DNA from: JAUVKT01 sp942491535
GTDB lineage: Bacteria > Bacteroidota > Bacteroidia > Bacteroidales > VadinHA17
Length of the DNA stretch: 64,000 bases
Direction of reading: 5' to 3'
Assembly: GCA_942491535.1 (NCBI GenBank)
Contig: CALOBV010000005.1
Location: 248,001-312,000 of the forward strand
Shown: positions 8,633 to 16,734 of the stretch, piece by piece
Layout: each line of letters opens with the position of its first letter
Numbering within the stretch: position 1 is the first letter of the stretch
The notes under the pieces: model-generated
Told to the model about the DNA's origin: nothing
Databases searched by the model: none
Seen by the model: only the letters and a program-made list of their open reading frames with translations
Made by a program: the position numbers and the translations under genes

Positions 8633-9157
8633 CTAGTCGAACCAGATCACTCCAGCACAAGCTTCCTCTATTGAGGAAAGTCTTTCTACAAGTGAGTTAA
8701 TTTCAGATATTGCTCCGGTAAGCTCCAGGATAATCAATCCATCTTTCCCGTCAATGCCCATGTTTATACCCATGCGGGTTCTTATTGAGCAACCAAAAAG
8801 TGACAGCACTCTCTGAATCTGATTAACTACTTCATGCCTGTCTTCGATAAGTATTGCGGCTAACGAAACTCTTGCATTATCGGGAACCAATTCTTCATGA
8901 TCACTCTTTCCACACAAAAAAAGCTCCTTAATTTCTATCCCGTATATATCGTTAAGATCGTGTCTGAAACTATCATACGCGTCGATATTGTCTCTCAGCT
9001 GCAAAACAATAAATCCCTCCCTGCTACAGATTTGTTCATTCAATTCATGAAATCCCAGCCTGCTTAAAATAATATCCGAATGTGCAGTAAGTACTTTCTG
9101 AGTATTTCCCGATTCTTTAATTCTGTCAACAACTTTTATGGCTATAAGTCTAATCAT
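8633..9157 (-). CDS. duplicated TM1266-type ACT protein, putative hydrogenase regulator
   Basis: 174 residues made of two recognisable copies of an ACT-like fold. The C-terminal half (about 95-174; LAAILIEDR, TRMGI, GLIILELTG) matches the roughly 80-residue TM1266 family called iron-only hydrogenase system regulator. The N-terminal half (about 1-85; LIAIKVVDR, SRLGF, GFIVLQL) has the same blocks in the same spacing, indicating internal duplication. TM1266 proteins commonly neighbour hydrogenase maturases, and this gene starts 10 bp after the stop of hydG on the same strand, so it is surely co-transcribed. ACT domains bind small ligands and oligomerise; no DNA-binding domain is visible, so direct gene regulation is unproven. 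Confidence 0.75.
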   Translation of the reverse strand: MIRLIAIKVVDRIKESGNTQKVLTAHSDIILSRLGFHELNEQICSREGFIVLQLRDNIDAYDSFRHDLNDIYGIEIKELFLCGKSDHEELVPDNARVSLAAILIEDRHEVVNQIQRVLSLFGCSIRTRMGINMGIDGKDGLIILELTGAISEINSLVERLSSIEEACAGVIWFD

Positions 9158-9167
9158 ATGGCTTAGA

Positions 9168-10592
9168 TTAAAAATAAAGATCTCGTTCCCCGTTCTTTAT
9201 CATATCGAGTCTCTCCCTAACTTTATTAGCTATATTTTCATCCAGGTCCTGAATTCCTTTCTCAATAGCTTTATAGCCTTTTTTTGCGAGATCAGGACTT
9301 GCATAATCTTCAATATATTCAGCAAGAGTTAACATCGCATTTGGCGAACAACATCTCTTAATAAATCCAGGAACAGAAAACTCCATAAAATGCTCACCTG
9401 TTCTCCCCAGTCTATAACAGGCAGTACAGAATGATGGAAGAAAATTATCATCCAATAATTCGTCTATTACCTCTGATAAGGATCTCTCATCTGCAATCTT
9501 AAACTGCTCACGGTTCAAATTCTGATCTTCATTATTAATTTCAGAATATTTTCCAAGCTCAATCTTAGTCCCTCCATCTATCTGCGAAACTCCATACTGC
9601 AATACTTCCCGCCTTACATTATGGTCCTCACGTGCAGTAAGTATGAGTCCGGTATAGGGTACAGCCAGACGAATAATTGCAACAAGTTTTTTAAAATCTT
9701 CGTCAGACACCTCATATTTATTGTCTATGTCAAGGCTGGCAGCATCTTTTAGCCTTGGGAAAGAGATGGTGTGAGGCCCAACATTATAGCAAGCTTCAAG
9801 GTGATTGGTATGCCTTACCAGGCCAAGTACCTCAAATCTCCAGTCGTAGAGTCCGAAAAGGGCACCTATTCCCACATCATCCAGTCCGGCCTCCTGGGCC
9901 CTGTCTAATGATGTAAGCCGGTAGTTATAATCAGCCTTCTTTCCACTTGGATGGTACCATTTGTAAGCCTCAGGATGATAGGTTTCCTGAAATACCTGGT
10001 ATGTACCTATACCAGCCTCAGCAACAGTTCTGAAGCCTTCAATTTCAAGAGGTGCAGCATTAATATTGACTCGTCTTATCTCCCCATTTCCCTTCTTAAC
10101 ACTATATATAAGCTTTACATTTTCGGCGATAAACTCAGGTGAATAAGTCTTGTGCTCACCATAAACCAGGATTAATCTCTTTTGCCCGTTATCCTCCAGA
10201 GCCTGAACTTCGTGCACTATTTCAATATTACTTAAAGTCTTGCGCTCAGCATCAGTATTACTTGCCTTAAATCCACAATACTTGCAATTATTGCTACAAT
10301 AATTTCCTACATAAAGTGGTGCAAAAAGAACTATCCTGTTTCCATAGACCTTTTCCTTCAGTTCCCTGGCACCTGCTTTAATTTCCGAAACTAATTCAGG
10401 GTCTGTTGTATTTACCAGGACAGCTGTTTCCTCCATTGTAAGTCTTTGCTTATCAAGAGACTTTGATATTATCTCTCTAACCCTCTCTGGAGTAGGAAAG
10501 CTATTATTAATCAGGTCCCATATCTCATCAGGGTCAATAAACGGTTCCATTCGCTGGTCCCTGATTTTAAGTTTTTCCGGATTAAACTTCAT
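9168..10592 (-). CDS. hydG: [FeFe]-hydrogenase H-cluster maturase HydG (tyrosine lyase)
   Basis: 474 residues, the usual HydG length. The radical SAM motif CSNNCKYC (C99, C103, C106) lies in the HydG context APLYVGNYCSNNCKYCG. A C-terminal extension carries the auxiliary-cluster motif CTACYRLGRTGEHFM followed about 20 residues later by CC, as in HydG and unlike ThiH. HydG cleaves tyrosine to supply the CO and cyanide ligands of the H-cluster. It is followed by the TM1266-like gene (10-bp gap) and preceded by rex with its own -7 element between them. Together with hydE it implies an active [FeFe] hydrogenase elsewhere in the genome. Confidence 0.93.
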   Translation of the reverse strand: MKFNPEKLKIRDQRMEPFIDPDEIWDLINNSFPTPERVREIISKSLDKQRLTMEETAVLVNTTDPELVSEIKAGARELKEKVYGNRIVLFAPLYVGNYCSNNCKYCGFKASNTDAERKTLSNIEIVHEVQALEDNGQKRLILVYGEHKTYSPEFIAENVKLIYSVKKGNGEIRRVNINAAPLEIEGFRTVAEAGIGTYQVFQETYHPEAYKWYHPSGKKADYNYRLTSLDRAQEAGLDDVGIGALFGLYDWRFEVLGLVRHTNHLEACYNVGPHTISFPRLKDAASLDIDNKYEVSDEDFKKLVAIIRLAVPYTGLILTAREDHNVRREVLQYGVSQIDGGTKIELGKYSEINNEDQNLNREQFKIADERSLSEVIDELLDDNFLPSFCTACYRLGRTGEHFMEFSVPGFIKRCCSPNAMLTLAEYIEDYASPDLAKKGYKAIEKGIQDLDENIANKVRERLDMIKNGERDLYF

Positions 10593-10633
10593 TTGGTTAA
10601 AAAGCTATATGATTTATAGAATTTTTCTATCAA

Positions 10634-10641
10634 CAAAGATA
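10634..10641 (-). promoter_or_regulatory. -7 promoter element of hydG
   Basis: The minus strand reads TATCTTTG (TAnnTTTG), about 42 nt upstream of the hydG ATG at 10592, within the 164-bp gap between rex and hydG. It suggests hydG and the ACT gene are transcribed independently of rex. Confidence 0.5.
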
Positions 10642-10756
10642 GTTACCATCAGTATCTATCCTATGAAATTTATCATAATTGTGAAACAAATAACAGAAAG
10701 ATAATATCTGTATGCAATCGATAAAAAATGTCTCTTCTTAAGGTTTTTTTTCAGAC

Positions 10757-11389
10757 CTAATTATTTCTGCTACTTTCTTTTACAAAATATGCCACCTTTT
10801 CAAGAGAAGTTATCATATCATATTCTTCGAGGCGAACATTTGATGGCATATTCAAAGGAACAGTTGTGAAATTAAGAATCCCCTTAACACCGAAGTTAAT
10901 AACATCTTCTGCAATAGGCTTGGCATGTTCCGGGGGAACTGTCAGTATAGCTATAGAAATCTTCTTTTCCTTTATTATCTTTTCCATATCTTCGATTGAA
11001 TAGCAGGTCACTCCCCATTTATCAGTTCCAACTTTTTTGGGATCATTATCAAAAGCTGCCACAATATTTAGCTGGGATCTTTTCCCCCTGAAATAATGAC
11101 TTATAGCTTTACCAAAGTTACCCAATCCAATAACTGCAACATTCTGACCTTTTTCAGAATCAATAATTATTCCAATTGTTTTAATTAATTCTTTTATGTC
11201 ATAGCCTTTTTTCATAACACTGGTATAACCAATCAGCATAAGGTCACGTCTCACCTGCACTGCTGTAATATGCAATAAGGCAGCCAGTTCGTGAGAAAAG
11301 ATATATTCATTTCCACTTTGAAGATAACCAAGCAGGTTTCTCCTGTATTCGCTTAGTCTTTCTACTGTTTTACCAGGCAAAATATCCAT
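10757..11389 (-). CDS. rex: redox-sensing transcriptional repressor Rex (first copy)
   Basis: 210 residues. An N-terminal winged helix (about 1-75; SHELAALLHITAVQVRRDLMLIGY) is followed by the Rex NAD(H)-binding Rossmann domain with GLGNFG at about 88-93 and the C-terminal domain-swap helix. Rex binds operators when the NADH/NAD ratio is low and releases them when NADH accumulates, controlling fermentation and hydrogenase genes. Its position between the Nudix gene and hydG fits such a role. It is 46 bp downstream of the Nudix gene on the same strand, so probably co-transcribed. It is clearly different in sequence from the second Rex at 51013; I see no convincing Rex box directly before hydG. 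Confidence 0.85.
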   Translation of the reverse strand: MDILPGKTVERLSEYRRNLLGYLQSGNEYIFSHELAALLHITAVQVRRDLMLIGYTSVMKKGYDIKELIKTIGIIIDSEKGQNVAVIGLGNFGKAISHYFRGKRSQLNIVAAFDNDPKKVGTDKWGVTCYSIEDMEKIIKEKKISIAILTVPPEHAKPIAEDVINFGVKGILNFTTVPLNMPSNVRLEEYDMITSLEKVAYFVKESSRNN

Positions 11390-11435
11390 AGTATCGTTAT
11401 TTGTTTATTTTATTACCCTTACCTTCTAAAAAGGA

Positions 11436-11876
11436 TTATTCGACATTCATATTTTTATTAATAAACTCTTCCAGCTTATGAAATAAACTTTCCTGAACCT
11501 CTGGAAATGTCAGGTTTTCAGGAAGTGAAGACCTCGAAATGCATTCCTCTATTTCATCTTTGTCTTCGATCTCTGCCAGTTCAAGAATACTTGAATAGAA
11601 CAACTTACCTGTTCGCAGAATATCATTATCTGTAACAGAATAAGTGTTAATGCACTCTAAAATAAACTTTCTTGCTCCTGTTTCCTCCATTAGCTCCCTG
11701 CCAGCAGCCTCATATTCTGATTCTCCCTTATCGATATGACCGGCCGGGAGCTCAAAACTTCCTCTCTTCCGGCTTTTTACAAAGAGCCACTTACCGCGAT
11801 AAGATGCACCTATAATTACATAAGTCGGCCCGGGTATTCCTTCGTGCATGCAATTATAGAACTCGATTTCAGGCAT
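11436..11876 (-). CDS. Nudix hydrolase
   Basis: 146 residues containing a full Nudix box: G-x5-E-x7-R-E-L-x-E-E-T-G, read in GHIDKGESEYEAAGRELMEE followed by TGA near residues 45-70. Nudix enzymes hydrolyse nucleoside diphosphates linked to another moiety; this subgroup, with an early GPTYVIIGASYRGKWLFVK strand, resembles the 8-oxo-dGTPase/ADP-ribose type, but the substrate cannot be told. It is divergent from the metallophosphoesterase gene and followed by rex on the same strand. Confidence 0.8.
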   Translation of the reverse strand: MPEIEFYNCMHEGIPGPTYVIIGASYRGKWLFVKSRKRGSFELPAGHIDKGESEYEAAGRELMEETGARKFILECINTYSVTDNDILRTGKLFYSSILELAEIEDKDEIEECISRSSLPENLTFPEVQESLFHKLEEFINKNMNVE

Positions 11877-11942
11877 ATCCCTAATATTATACTTTTAATT
11901 ACGCAAGATATAATTAATATGAAAAATCTAATCATATCTTTT

Positions 11943-11950
11943 TATATTTA
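11943..11950 (+). promoter_or_regulatory. probable -7 element of the metallophosphoesterase gene
   Basis: TATATTTA differs from TAnnTTTG only in the last base and ends 18 nt before the GTG start at 11969, the usual distance for this phylum. Confidence 0.4.
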
Positions 11951-11968
11951 CCACTGAAAATCAAAGCT

Positions 11969-13162
11969 GTGTTTATTCTTATTCTCAATATCTTATTCCT
12001 TCTTGCGATAGACATTCTCTCGTTTATCACCCTTGCCAGGGGACGTATAATTAAGAAAAAAGCCGGGATCAGATTATTGAAGATAGTGCACCTGGCTTTC
12101 AGTCTCTTCAGCTGGATTGTATTTATACTCATATTGATATGGAAGGGAGATTTTGCCGATAACAGGAATATCTCCCGATTATTGACTATGGGTTTTCTTA
12201 TAGCAGCCATATGGCTACCCAGGATAATTATTCTACTCTTCTCAAACCTTGCATATCTGTTTCGCAGTAAGTTTTCAGCAGCAGCAAAGGCAGTAAATAA
12301 TATCGGGATTTTTTTATCTCTATTGACGGTCTCACTTGTTTCAATGGGTACTTTTGTGGGGAGATTCAATTTCAGGTTTGAAGAGGTAAATATTAAGTAT
12401 CATAATCTCCCTCCGGAACTGTCAGGATTCAGAATTGTGCATTTATCTGATATGCATCTTAGCAGTTTCCACAGAAATAAGAATCGCCTTGCAGAATTAC
12501 TTGAAGAAGTAAATGCTCTTAAACCCGACATAATAGTAAATACCGGAGATTTTGTAACAATAGCATGGAATGAACTGGCTCCTTTTACCAATATACTGAA
12601 TAGGTCAGTAAGCAGGTACGGTAATTATGCTATTCCGGGTAATCATGATGCAGGAACTTACCATCCCTACTATGAAGATTCCGACAGGAAATTGAATACC
12701 AAAATTATAGACTCCCTCTTAGTCGAGTCTGGCTACACCCAGTTAAAAGATAGTTGTGTTATTCTTAATATAGACAGTACCAGGCTGAAGATAGCCGGTG
12801 TAATTACCACAGGGTCGATACCTGATATTATTTTCGGAGATCTTGATAAAGCTCTTGGGAATCAGGATGCTGATTTTACTATTCTTATGACGCATGATCC
12901 CAATCACTGGTATTACGAGCTACAGGAAAGCGAAATTGTAAACCTGACACTTTCAGGTCATACTCATGGTATGCAATTTGGCTTAAGAATTAGAAATTTC
13001 CAGTGGAGCCCGGCCTCATTACTTTATCCGGCCTGGAACGGGCTCTATGGAGCTAATAATAATTATTTATATGTAAACAGGGGGCTTGGTACCATATCAC
13101 TGCCATTTAGGATAGGTATGCCCCCTGAAATTACTATAATAACATTAGTGTCCGAGAATTAG
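11969..13162 (+). CDS. membrane-anchored calcineurin-like metallophosphoesterase
   Basis: 397 residues from a GTG start supported by the -7-like element at 11943. The N-terminal 130 residues hold four hydrophobic segments. The rest is a YkuE-type metallophosphoesterase with all metal motifs: HLSDMHL (D, H), NTGDF, PGNHD, MTHDP and SGHTHG. Soluble homologues act on phospho-diesters, and YkuE-like proteins lie at the membrane; the substrate here is unknown. The active domain probably faces the cytoplasm or periplasm depending on the count of helices, which the sequence does not settle. Its last 4 bp overlap the convergent gene that follows. Confidence 0.8.
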   Translation: MFILILNILFLLAIDILSFITLARGRIIKKKAGIRLLKIVHLAFSLFSWIVFILILIWKGDFADNRNISRLLTMGFLIAAIWLPRIIILLFSNLAYLFRSKFSAAAKAVNNIGIFLSLLTVSLVSMGTFVGRFNFRFEEVNIKYHNLPPELSGFRIVHLSDMHLSSFHRNKNRLAELLEEVNALKPDIIVNTGDFVTIAWNELAPFTNILNRSVSRYGNYAIPGNHDAGTYHPYYEDSDRKLNTKIIDSLLVESGYTQLKDSCVILNIDSTRLKIAGVITTGSIPDIIFGDLDKALGNQDADFTILMTHDPNHWYYELQESEIVNLTLSGHTHGMQFGLRIRNFQWSPASLLYPAWNGLYGANNNYLYVNRGLGTISLPFRIGMPPEITIITLVSEN

Positions 13163-13557
13163 AGCCGACGCTGGCCGCCTCTATCCTGCCTGAGTTTTTC
13201 CAACTCATCAAGATATGTTTTCATCCTCTTTTCACCCAGGACCTTTTTCAATTCCTCATCACGAGATGTGTTTAACTTATCCATCGCATCTCTCATTCCA
13301 TCGCGATCTCCGCCATCTCTCATCTCTGTCATTTTCTTCTGTCTCTCTTTGGCAGACTTCAGAAAGATCTCACTTAGTTTTGCTTCTTCCTTCTTTTCGA
13401 TTTTCACAATTTTTTTGAGCTGTTCGAGCTGTTGTTTGGACTGAGCCTCAGGATCCATATTCCCCATACCCTGACGCTGTCCGCGCTGCTGAGCAAAGGC
13501 TCCCGTTACCATCAGCGACATAAACAAAATTAGTCCAATACGCATTACTGATTTCAT
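13159..13557 (-). CDS. small periplasmic helical protein (DUF4890/Spy-like)
   Basis: 132 residues: a signal peptide (to about residue 22, MVTGAFAQ), then a highly charged helical region rich in Lys, Glu, Arg and Met (QLEQLKKIVKIEKKEEAKL, EKRMKTYLDELEKLRQDRGG). Composition and layout resemble the DUF4890 or LTxxQ/Spy-type periplasmic proteins common in Bacteroidota, some of which act as chaperones or metal and stress sensors. No catalytic motif is present. It overlaps the convergent phosphoesterase gene by 4 bp. Confidence 0.6.
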   Translation of the reverse strand: MKSVMRIGLILFMSLMVTGAFAQQRGQRQGMGNMDPEAQSKQQLEQLKKIVKIEKKEEAKLSEIFLKSAKERQKKMTEMRDGGDRDGMRDAMDKLNTSRDEELKKVLGEKRMKTYLDELEKLRQDRGGQRRL

Positions 13558-13670
13558 AATTATTTTTTTTAATCGTTTAACCTACATGTTAGACAAAACA
13601 ATAATGATTTATATTCCATTAAGATATTTTTTATCACCATTTATTTCCCTCTGCCCTTACCCCTTAGCCC

Positions 13671-14711
13671 TTACCTAAAAATAAAACCATCAATAAGAGG
13701 ATCAGACTTATCAATCCAGAAACTATTCCTGCCTGTGTAAAAGGCGGTCCCGGTCACTTCCGGCACTACAGCTTTATGTTTACCATACTCAAGGGTATCG
13801 ACTACTTCAACATCCATAGTAGTACCGAGGATGCTTTCAATTGTAACTTTTTCATTCTTCTGCAGCTCTCTCTTAAAATAATGAAGAGCAGCTCTTGCAC
13901 TTACACCTGAACCTGTGGGTGAACGGTCTACTTCACCTTCAGCAAATATACAAACGTTTCTACTCCAGTTTGTAAGCTTATAGGGTGCTCCGGTAAATAT
14001 AGTGCCATAAAGGAAACTGAGATCGGGCTCGTATGGATGGACTATGTTATAATTTTCCATTACTGCATTCTTAATTCTTCTTCCGTAATCAATTAGTTTA
14101 TTATAATCTGAAGAATCTAGATTCAGTCCAAGTGAAGCAGCATCGCAGAATGCATAAAAAGCACCCCCAAATGCCACATCAAACTCTATTCTTCCAAGAC
14201 CCTTTACATCAACAACCTTATCTTGTAATAACAGAAACGACGGAACATTACGAAAAGAGACTGATTCTACGATACCGTTTTTCTTATTGGCAACAGCACT
14301 AATCCGGCCCGGAGGAGCATCAATTTCGACCACAGGACTATCGCCCTCCTTATTCAGGAAACCGGAATCCAGTACCAGCTTGGTAAGAGCAATAATTGCA
14401 TGTCCGCACATGGTGCTGTATCCCTCATTATGAAGAAAGAAAGTGCCAAAATCAGCTCCTTCTGTAACAGGTTCTGTAAGTATAGCCCCATACATATCGG
14501 CATGGCCCCTGGGCTCGAACATCAGGGTGGTTCTTATCTTATCATAATTCTCACGGAAAAACCTCCTTTTTTCGAGTATTGTATCTCCTTTAATCTCAGG
14601 CAGGCCGCCTGTAATAACTCGAAGGGGCTCTCCTTCTGTGTGCATGTCAATTGTTTCGATTACACCAAAACCGGGCATAGGTTTGAATCCTGCGAGTTTA
14701 TTAAAATCCAT
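13671..14711 (-). CDS. proline racemase fold protein, probable trans-3-hydroxy-L-proline dehydratase
   Basis: 346 residues of the proline racemase superfamily, starting with the family motif DMHTEGEPLRV. The first catalytic cysteine is present (C102 in STMCGHAII). The second, which reads DRSPCGTG in racemases and epimerases, is replaced by threonine (T266 in DRSPTGSG). A Cys/Thr pair is the known hallmark of trans-3-hydroxy-L-proline dehydratase (human L3HYPDH type), which forms pyrroline-2-carboxylate instead of racemising. Racemisation is therefore unlikely. The kinase-like gene lies 24 bp upstream on the same strand. Together with the trans-4-hydroxyproline dehydratase at 43284 it suggests use of collagen-type amino acids. 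Confidence 0.8.
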   Translation of the reverse strand: MDFNKLAGFKPMPGFGVIETIDMHTEGEPLRVITGGLPEIKGDTILEKRRFFRENYDKIRTTLMFEPRGHADMYGAILTEPVTEGADFGTFFLHNEGYSTMCGHAIIALTKLVLDSGFLNKEGDSPVVEIDAPPGRISAVANKKNGIVESVSFRNVPSFLLLQDKVVDVKGLGRIEFDVAFGGAFYAFCDAASLGLNLDSSDYNKLIDYGRRIKNAVMENYNIVHPYEPDLSFLYGTIFTGAPYKLTNWSRNVCIFAEGEVDRSPTGSGVSARAALHYFKRELQKNEKVTIESILGTTMDVEVVDTLEYGKHKAVVPEVTGTAFYTGRNSFWIDKSDPLIDGFIFR

Positions 14712-14735
14712 ATCTTATAAAGTAATTTTATATAA

Positions 14736-15674
14736 TTAAAACAGGGAAGATAATTGTTCCTCAATAAGATTTCTGTTTATATCTACCAGGCGTGCTCTTT
14801 CGAGTAAGACTCTGACCCTCTTTAACTGTTCCCTGTTCCTTTTGTATATGAGTTGATGCAGATGCCATGAAGTCATGCCAACTGCTCCCCAGCATACATA
14901 GTCTACCAGGTGTTTTATCTCCTCAGACGTTAATTTTCTTACAGAATTATATTTCTCGATAAAGGTGCTGAATAATTTGAGGTCCATCTCCACCCCATCA
15001 AAGCAGAAACCGTTTATTGTCATGCCAACGTCAAACAAAAGATTATCGATAGCAAACTCTTCAAAATCGACAATTCCGATAAGAGAGTCGTTTTTAAACA
15101 ATGTATTATCAGGAAATACATCTCCATGAACTATTCCTTTTGGTAATTCAACAAGGAGCATCTCCTCAAGCTTATTAAAATGCAATACAAAATTTTCTCT
15201 GACATCAGAGTATGATGATTTCCGGAAGGCATTTGACTTTATTATTTCCCTGCTATCGCTAACGGAGATGGCATTCTTCTTTTTTAAAGAAGGTGGACTT
15301 TTGATGGCTGATAATAAGGCCACAGCCTCTGCAATTTCAGAAACCACCTCTTTATTAAGACCGGGTAGCTCCCCGGGCAGATATTCGTAAATCACAACAG
15401 GAACTTCGTTAAAAAAAGAAAGATAAGCTCCATCAGCCCTTCTAACAGGGTAAGCTGTCTTAAAGCCGTTCTCTTTAAGAACCGACATCAGGATAAGCTC
15501 CTGCTCTATGTTCTCAGTCGACTGCTGATCGCAAAACCTGACAAAAACTTTTCCAAATGTACATTTTACATTAAAATTCCTGTTGGCATAACCATGACTC
15601 TGATCGTTAATAGATTCTACCCGACCTAGATCATAATCTTTAAGGACTTTTTCTATTTGAAATTTATCTGCCAT
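14736..15674 (-). CDS. APH/choline-kinase-fold phosphotransferase (homoserine-kinase-II-like)
   Basis: 312 residues of the aminoglycoside phosphotransferase/ThrB2 group. The catalytic loop reads GIVHGDVFPDNTLF (HxDxxxxN), followed by the metal-binding aspartate in GIVDFEEFAID. Type II homoserine kinases share this pattern and length, but the family phosphorylates many small alcohols (choline, hydroxylysine, sugars). It is directly upstream of the hydroxyproline-type dehydratase gene with a 24-bp gap, so an amino-acid-derived alcohol is a reasonable substrate. No membrane or signal segments are seen. Confidence 0.6.
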   Translation of the reverse strand: MADKFQIEKVLKDYDLGRVESINDQSHGYANRNFNVKCTFGKVFVRFCDQQSTENIEQELILMSVLKENGFKTAYPVRRADGAYLSFFNEVPVVIYEYLPGELPGLNKEVVSEIAEAVALLSAIKSPPSLKKKNAISVSDSREIIKSNAFRKSSYSDVRENFVLHFNKLEEMLLVELPKGIVHGDVFPDNTLFKNDSLIGIVDFEEFAIDNLLFDVGMTINGFCFDGVEMDLKLFSTFIEKYNSVRKLTSEEIKHLVDYVCWGAVGMTSWHLHQLIYKRNREQLKRVRVLLERARLVDINRNLIEEQLSSLF

Positions 15675-15775
15675 GTTTTGCTTTATTAAGCATTTAAATA
15701 TAAAGTCGAGAAGATTATTGCAATGACCTTGCTCAATATTTTATTTAATCCCACTCAATAGCTATATTAGATAGC

Positions 15776-15783
15776 TAAATTTA
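15776..15783 (+). promoter_or_regulatory. probable -7 element of the phzF-like gene
   Basis: TAAATTTA, one base from TAnnTTTG, ends 24 nt before the ATG at 15808 in the divergent region with the kinase-like gene. Confidence 0.35.
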
Positions 15784-15807
15784 CACAATTAGATGATAAC
15801 TTAAAGA

Positions 15808-16602
15808 ATGAATAATATAATTTATCATGTCGATGCCTTTACCAGCGAGCCTTTCAGGGGCAATCCCGCAGGTGTATTTATTACATCCGGTGAGCTTGTG
15901 GAAGACTATATGCAGCTTATCGCAGCCGAACTAAATCTCTCAGAGACAGCTTTTCTTTCACCTCAGGATGATGGCTTCAAGATAAGATTCTATACTCCCG
16001 AGACCGAAATAGATCTCTGCGGCCACGCAACCCTTTCTGCAGCGCATATTCTCTACGAGCAGGGTATTGTTCCGCCAGAAATGATGCTCAAATTTGAATC
16101 AAAAGCCGGGATACTTAATGTTCAGATTATTAACGACCTGATAGTTATGGATCTACCTGTTTACAGCTATAAAAAAGAAGCCCTGCCCGGCGATTTTACC
16201 AAAATAACAGGACTCAGTCCGACTGAGTTTTACAGATGTGATTATAACTGGTATATGGCACTGGTTGAAAAGGAGGAGGATGTAATAAATGCCTCGCCTG
16301 ATTTTACAAGTTTAAAAAAATCCGCCTTTGCCAACCTAATCGTAACGGCCCAATCCTCAAACGAAAATATTGATTTTATCGTTCGTTGCTTTGTGCCGGG
16401 AATGGGCATTAATGAAGACCCTGTAACCGGATCGGCTCACTGTGCGCTTACACCATTCTGGGCACAAAAGACAGGCAAAAATGAATTTGCCTCATACCAG
16501 GCTTCGAAAAGAGGAGGATCCCTCATACTTAGGCTGGATGGTGACAGGGTTAGAATTGCAGGAAATGCTATTACGATCCTGGTGAGTGAACTGATGGTAT
16601 AA
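15808..16602 (+). CDS. PhzF-family isomerase/epimerase-like protein
   Basis: 264 residues, typical of the PhzF family. It shows the N-terminal DAFTSEPFRGNPAGV, the catalytic-glutamate segment NLSETAFL (Glu near residue 46), IDLCGHATLSAAHIL and, in the second pseudo-symmetric half, DPVTGSAHCALTPFW. PhzF catalyses a proton shift in phenazine synthesis, but most members outside phenazine clusters have unknown substrates; no other phenazine gene is here. The diaminopimelate-epimerase-like fold is related to proline racemase, which may matter given the racemase-family gene 1 kb away. It is transcribed divergently from the kinase-like gene. Confidence 0.8.
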   Translation: MNNIIYHVDAFTSEPFRGNPAGVFITSGELVEDYMQLIAAELNLSETAFLSPQDDGFKIRFYTPETEIDLCGHATLSAAHILYEQGIVPPEMMLKFESKAGILNVQIINDLIVMDLPVYSYKKEALPGDFTKITGLSPTEFYRCDYNWYMALVEKEEDVINASPDFTSLKKSAFANLIVTAQSSNENIDFIVRCFVPGMGINEDPVTGSAHCALTPFWAQKTGKNEFASYQASKRGGSLILRLDGDRVRIAGNAITILVSELMV

Positions 16603-16684
16603 ATATTTTTCACAATAAGTTGATAAGAGGAAATTATTATACAATCCAAATAAACACTGTTATCAAAAAAATAGGATTTAGTAT

Positions 16685-16692
16685 TAACTTTG
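16685..16692 (+). promoter_or_regulatory. -7 promoter element of ugd
   Basis: TAACTTTG matches TAnnTTTG exactly, 42 nt before the ugd ATG at 16735. Confidence 0.55.
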
Positions 16693-16734
16693 TATAAAAT
16701 CAAGACCTTATAAAGGAATAAAGCATAAATAATA

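Noticed and set aside
15808..16602. Phenazine biosynthesis
   Set aside because: Only a PhzF-like protein is present; the family is broad and no other phz gene is seen.
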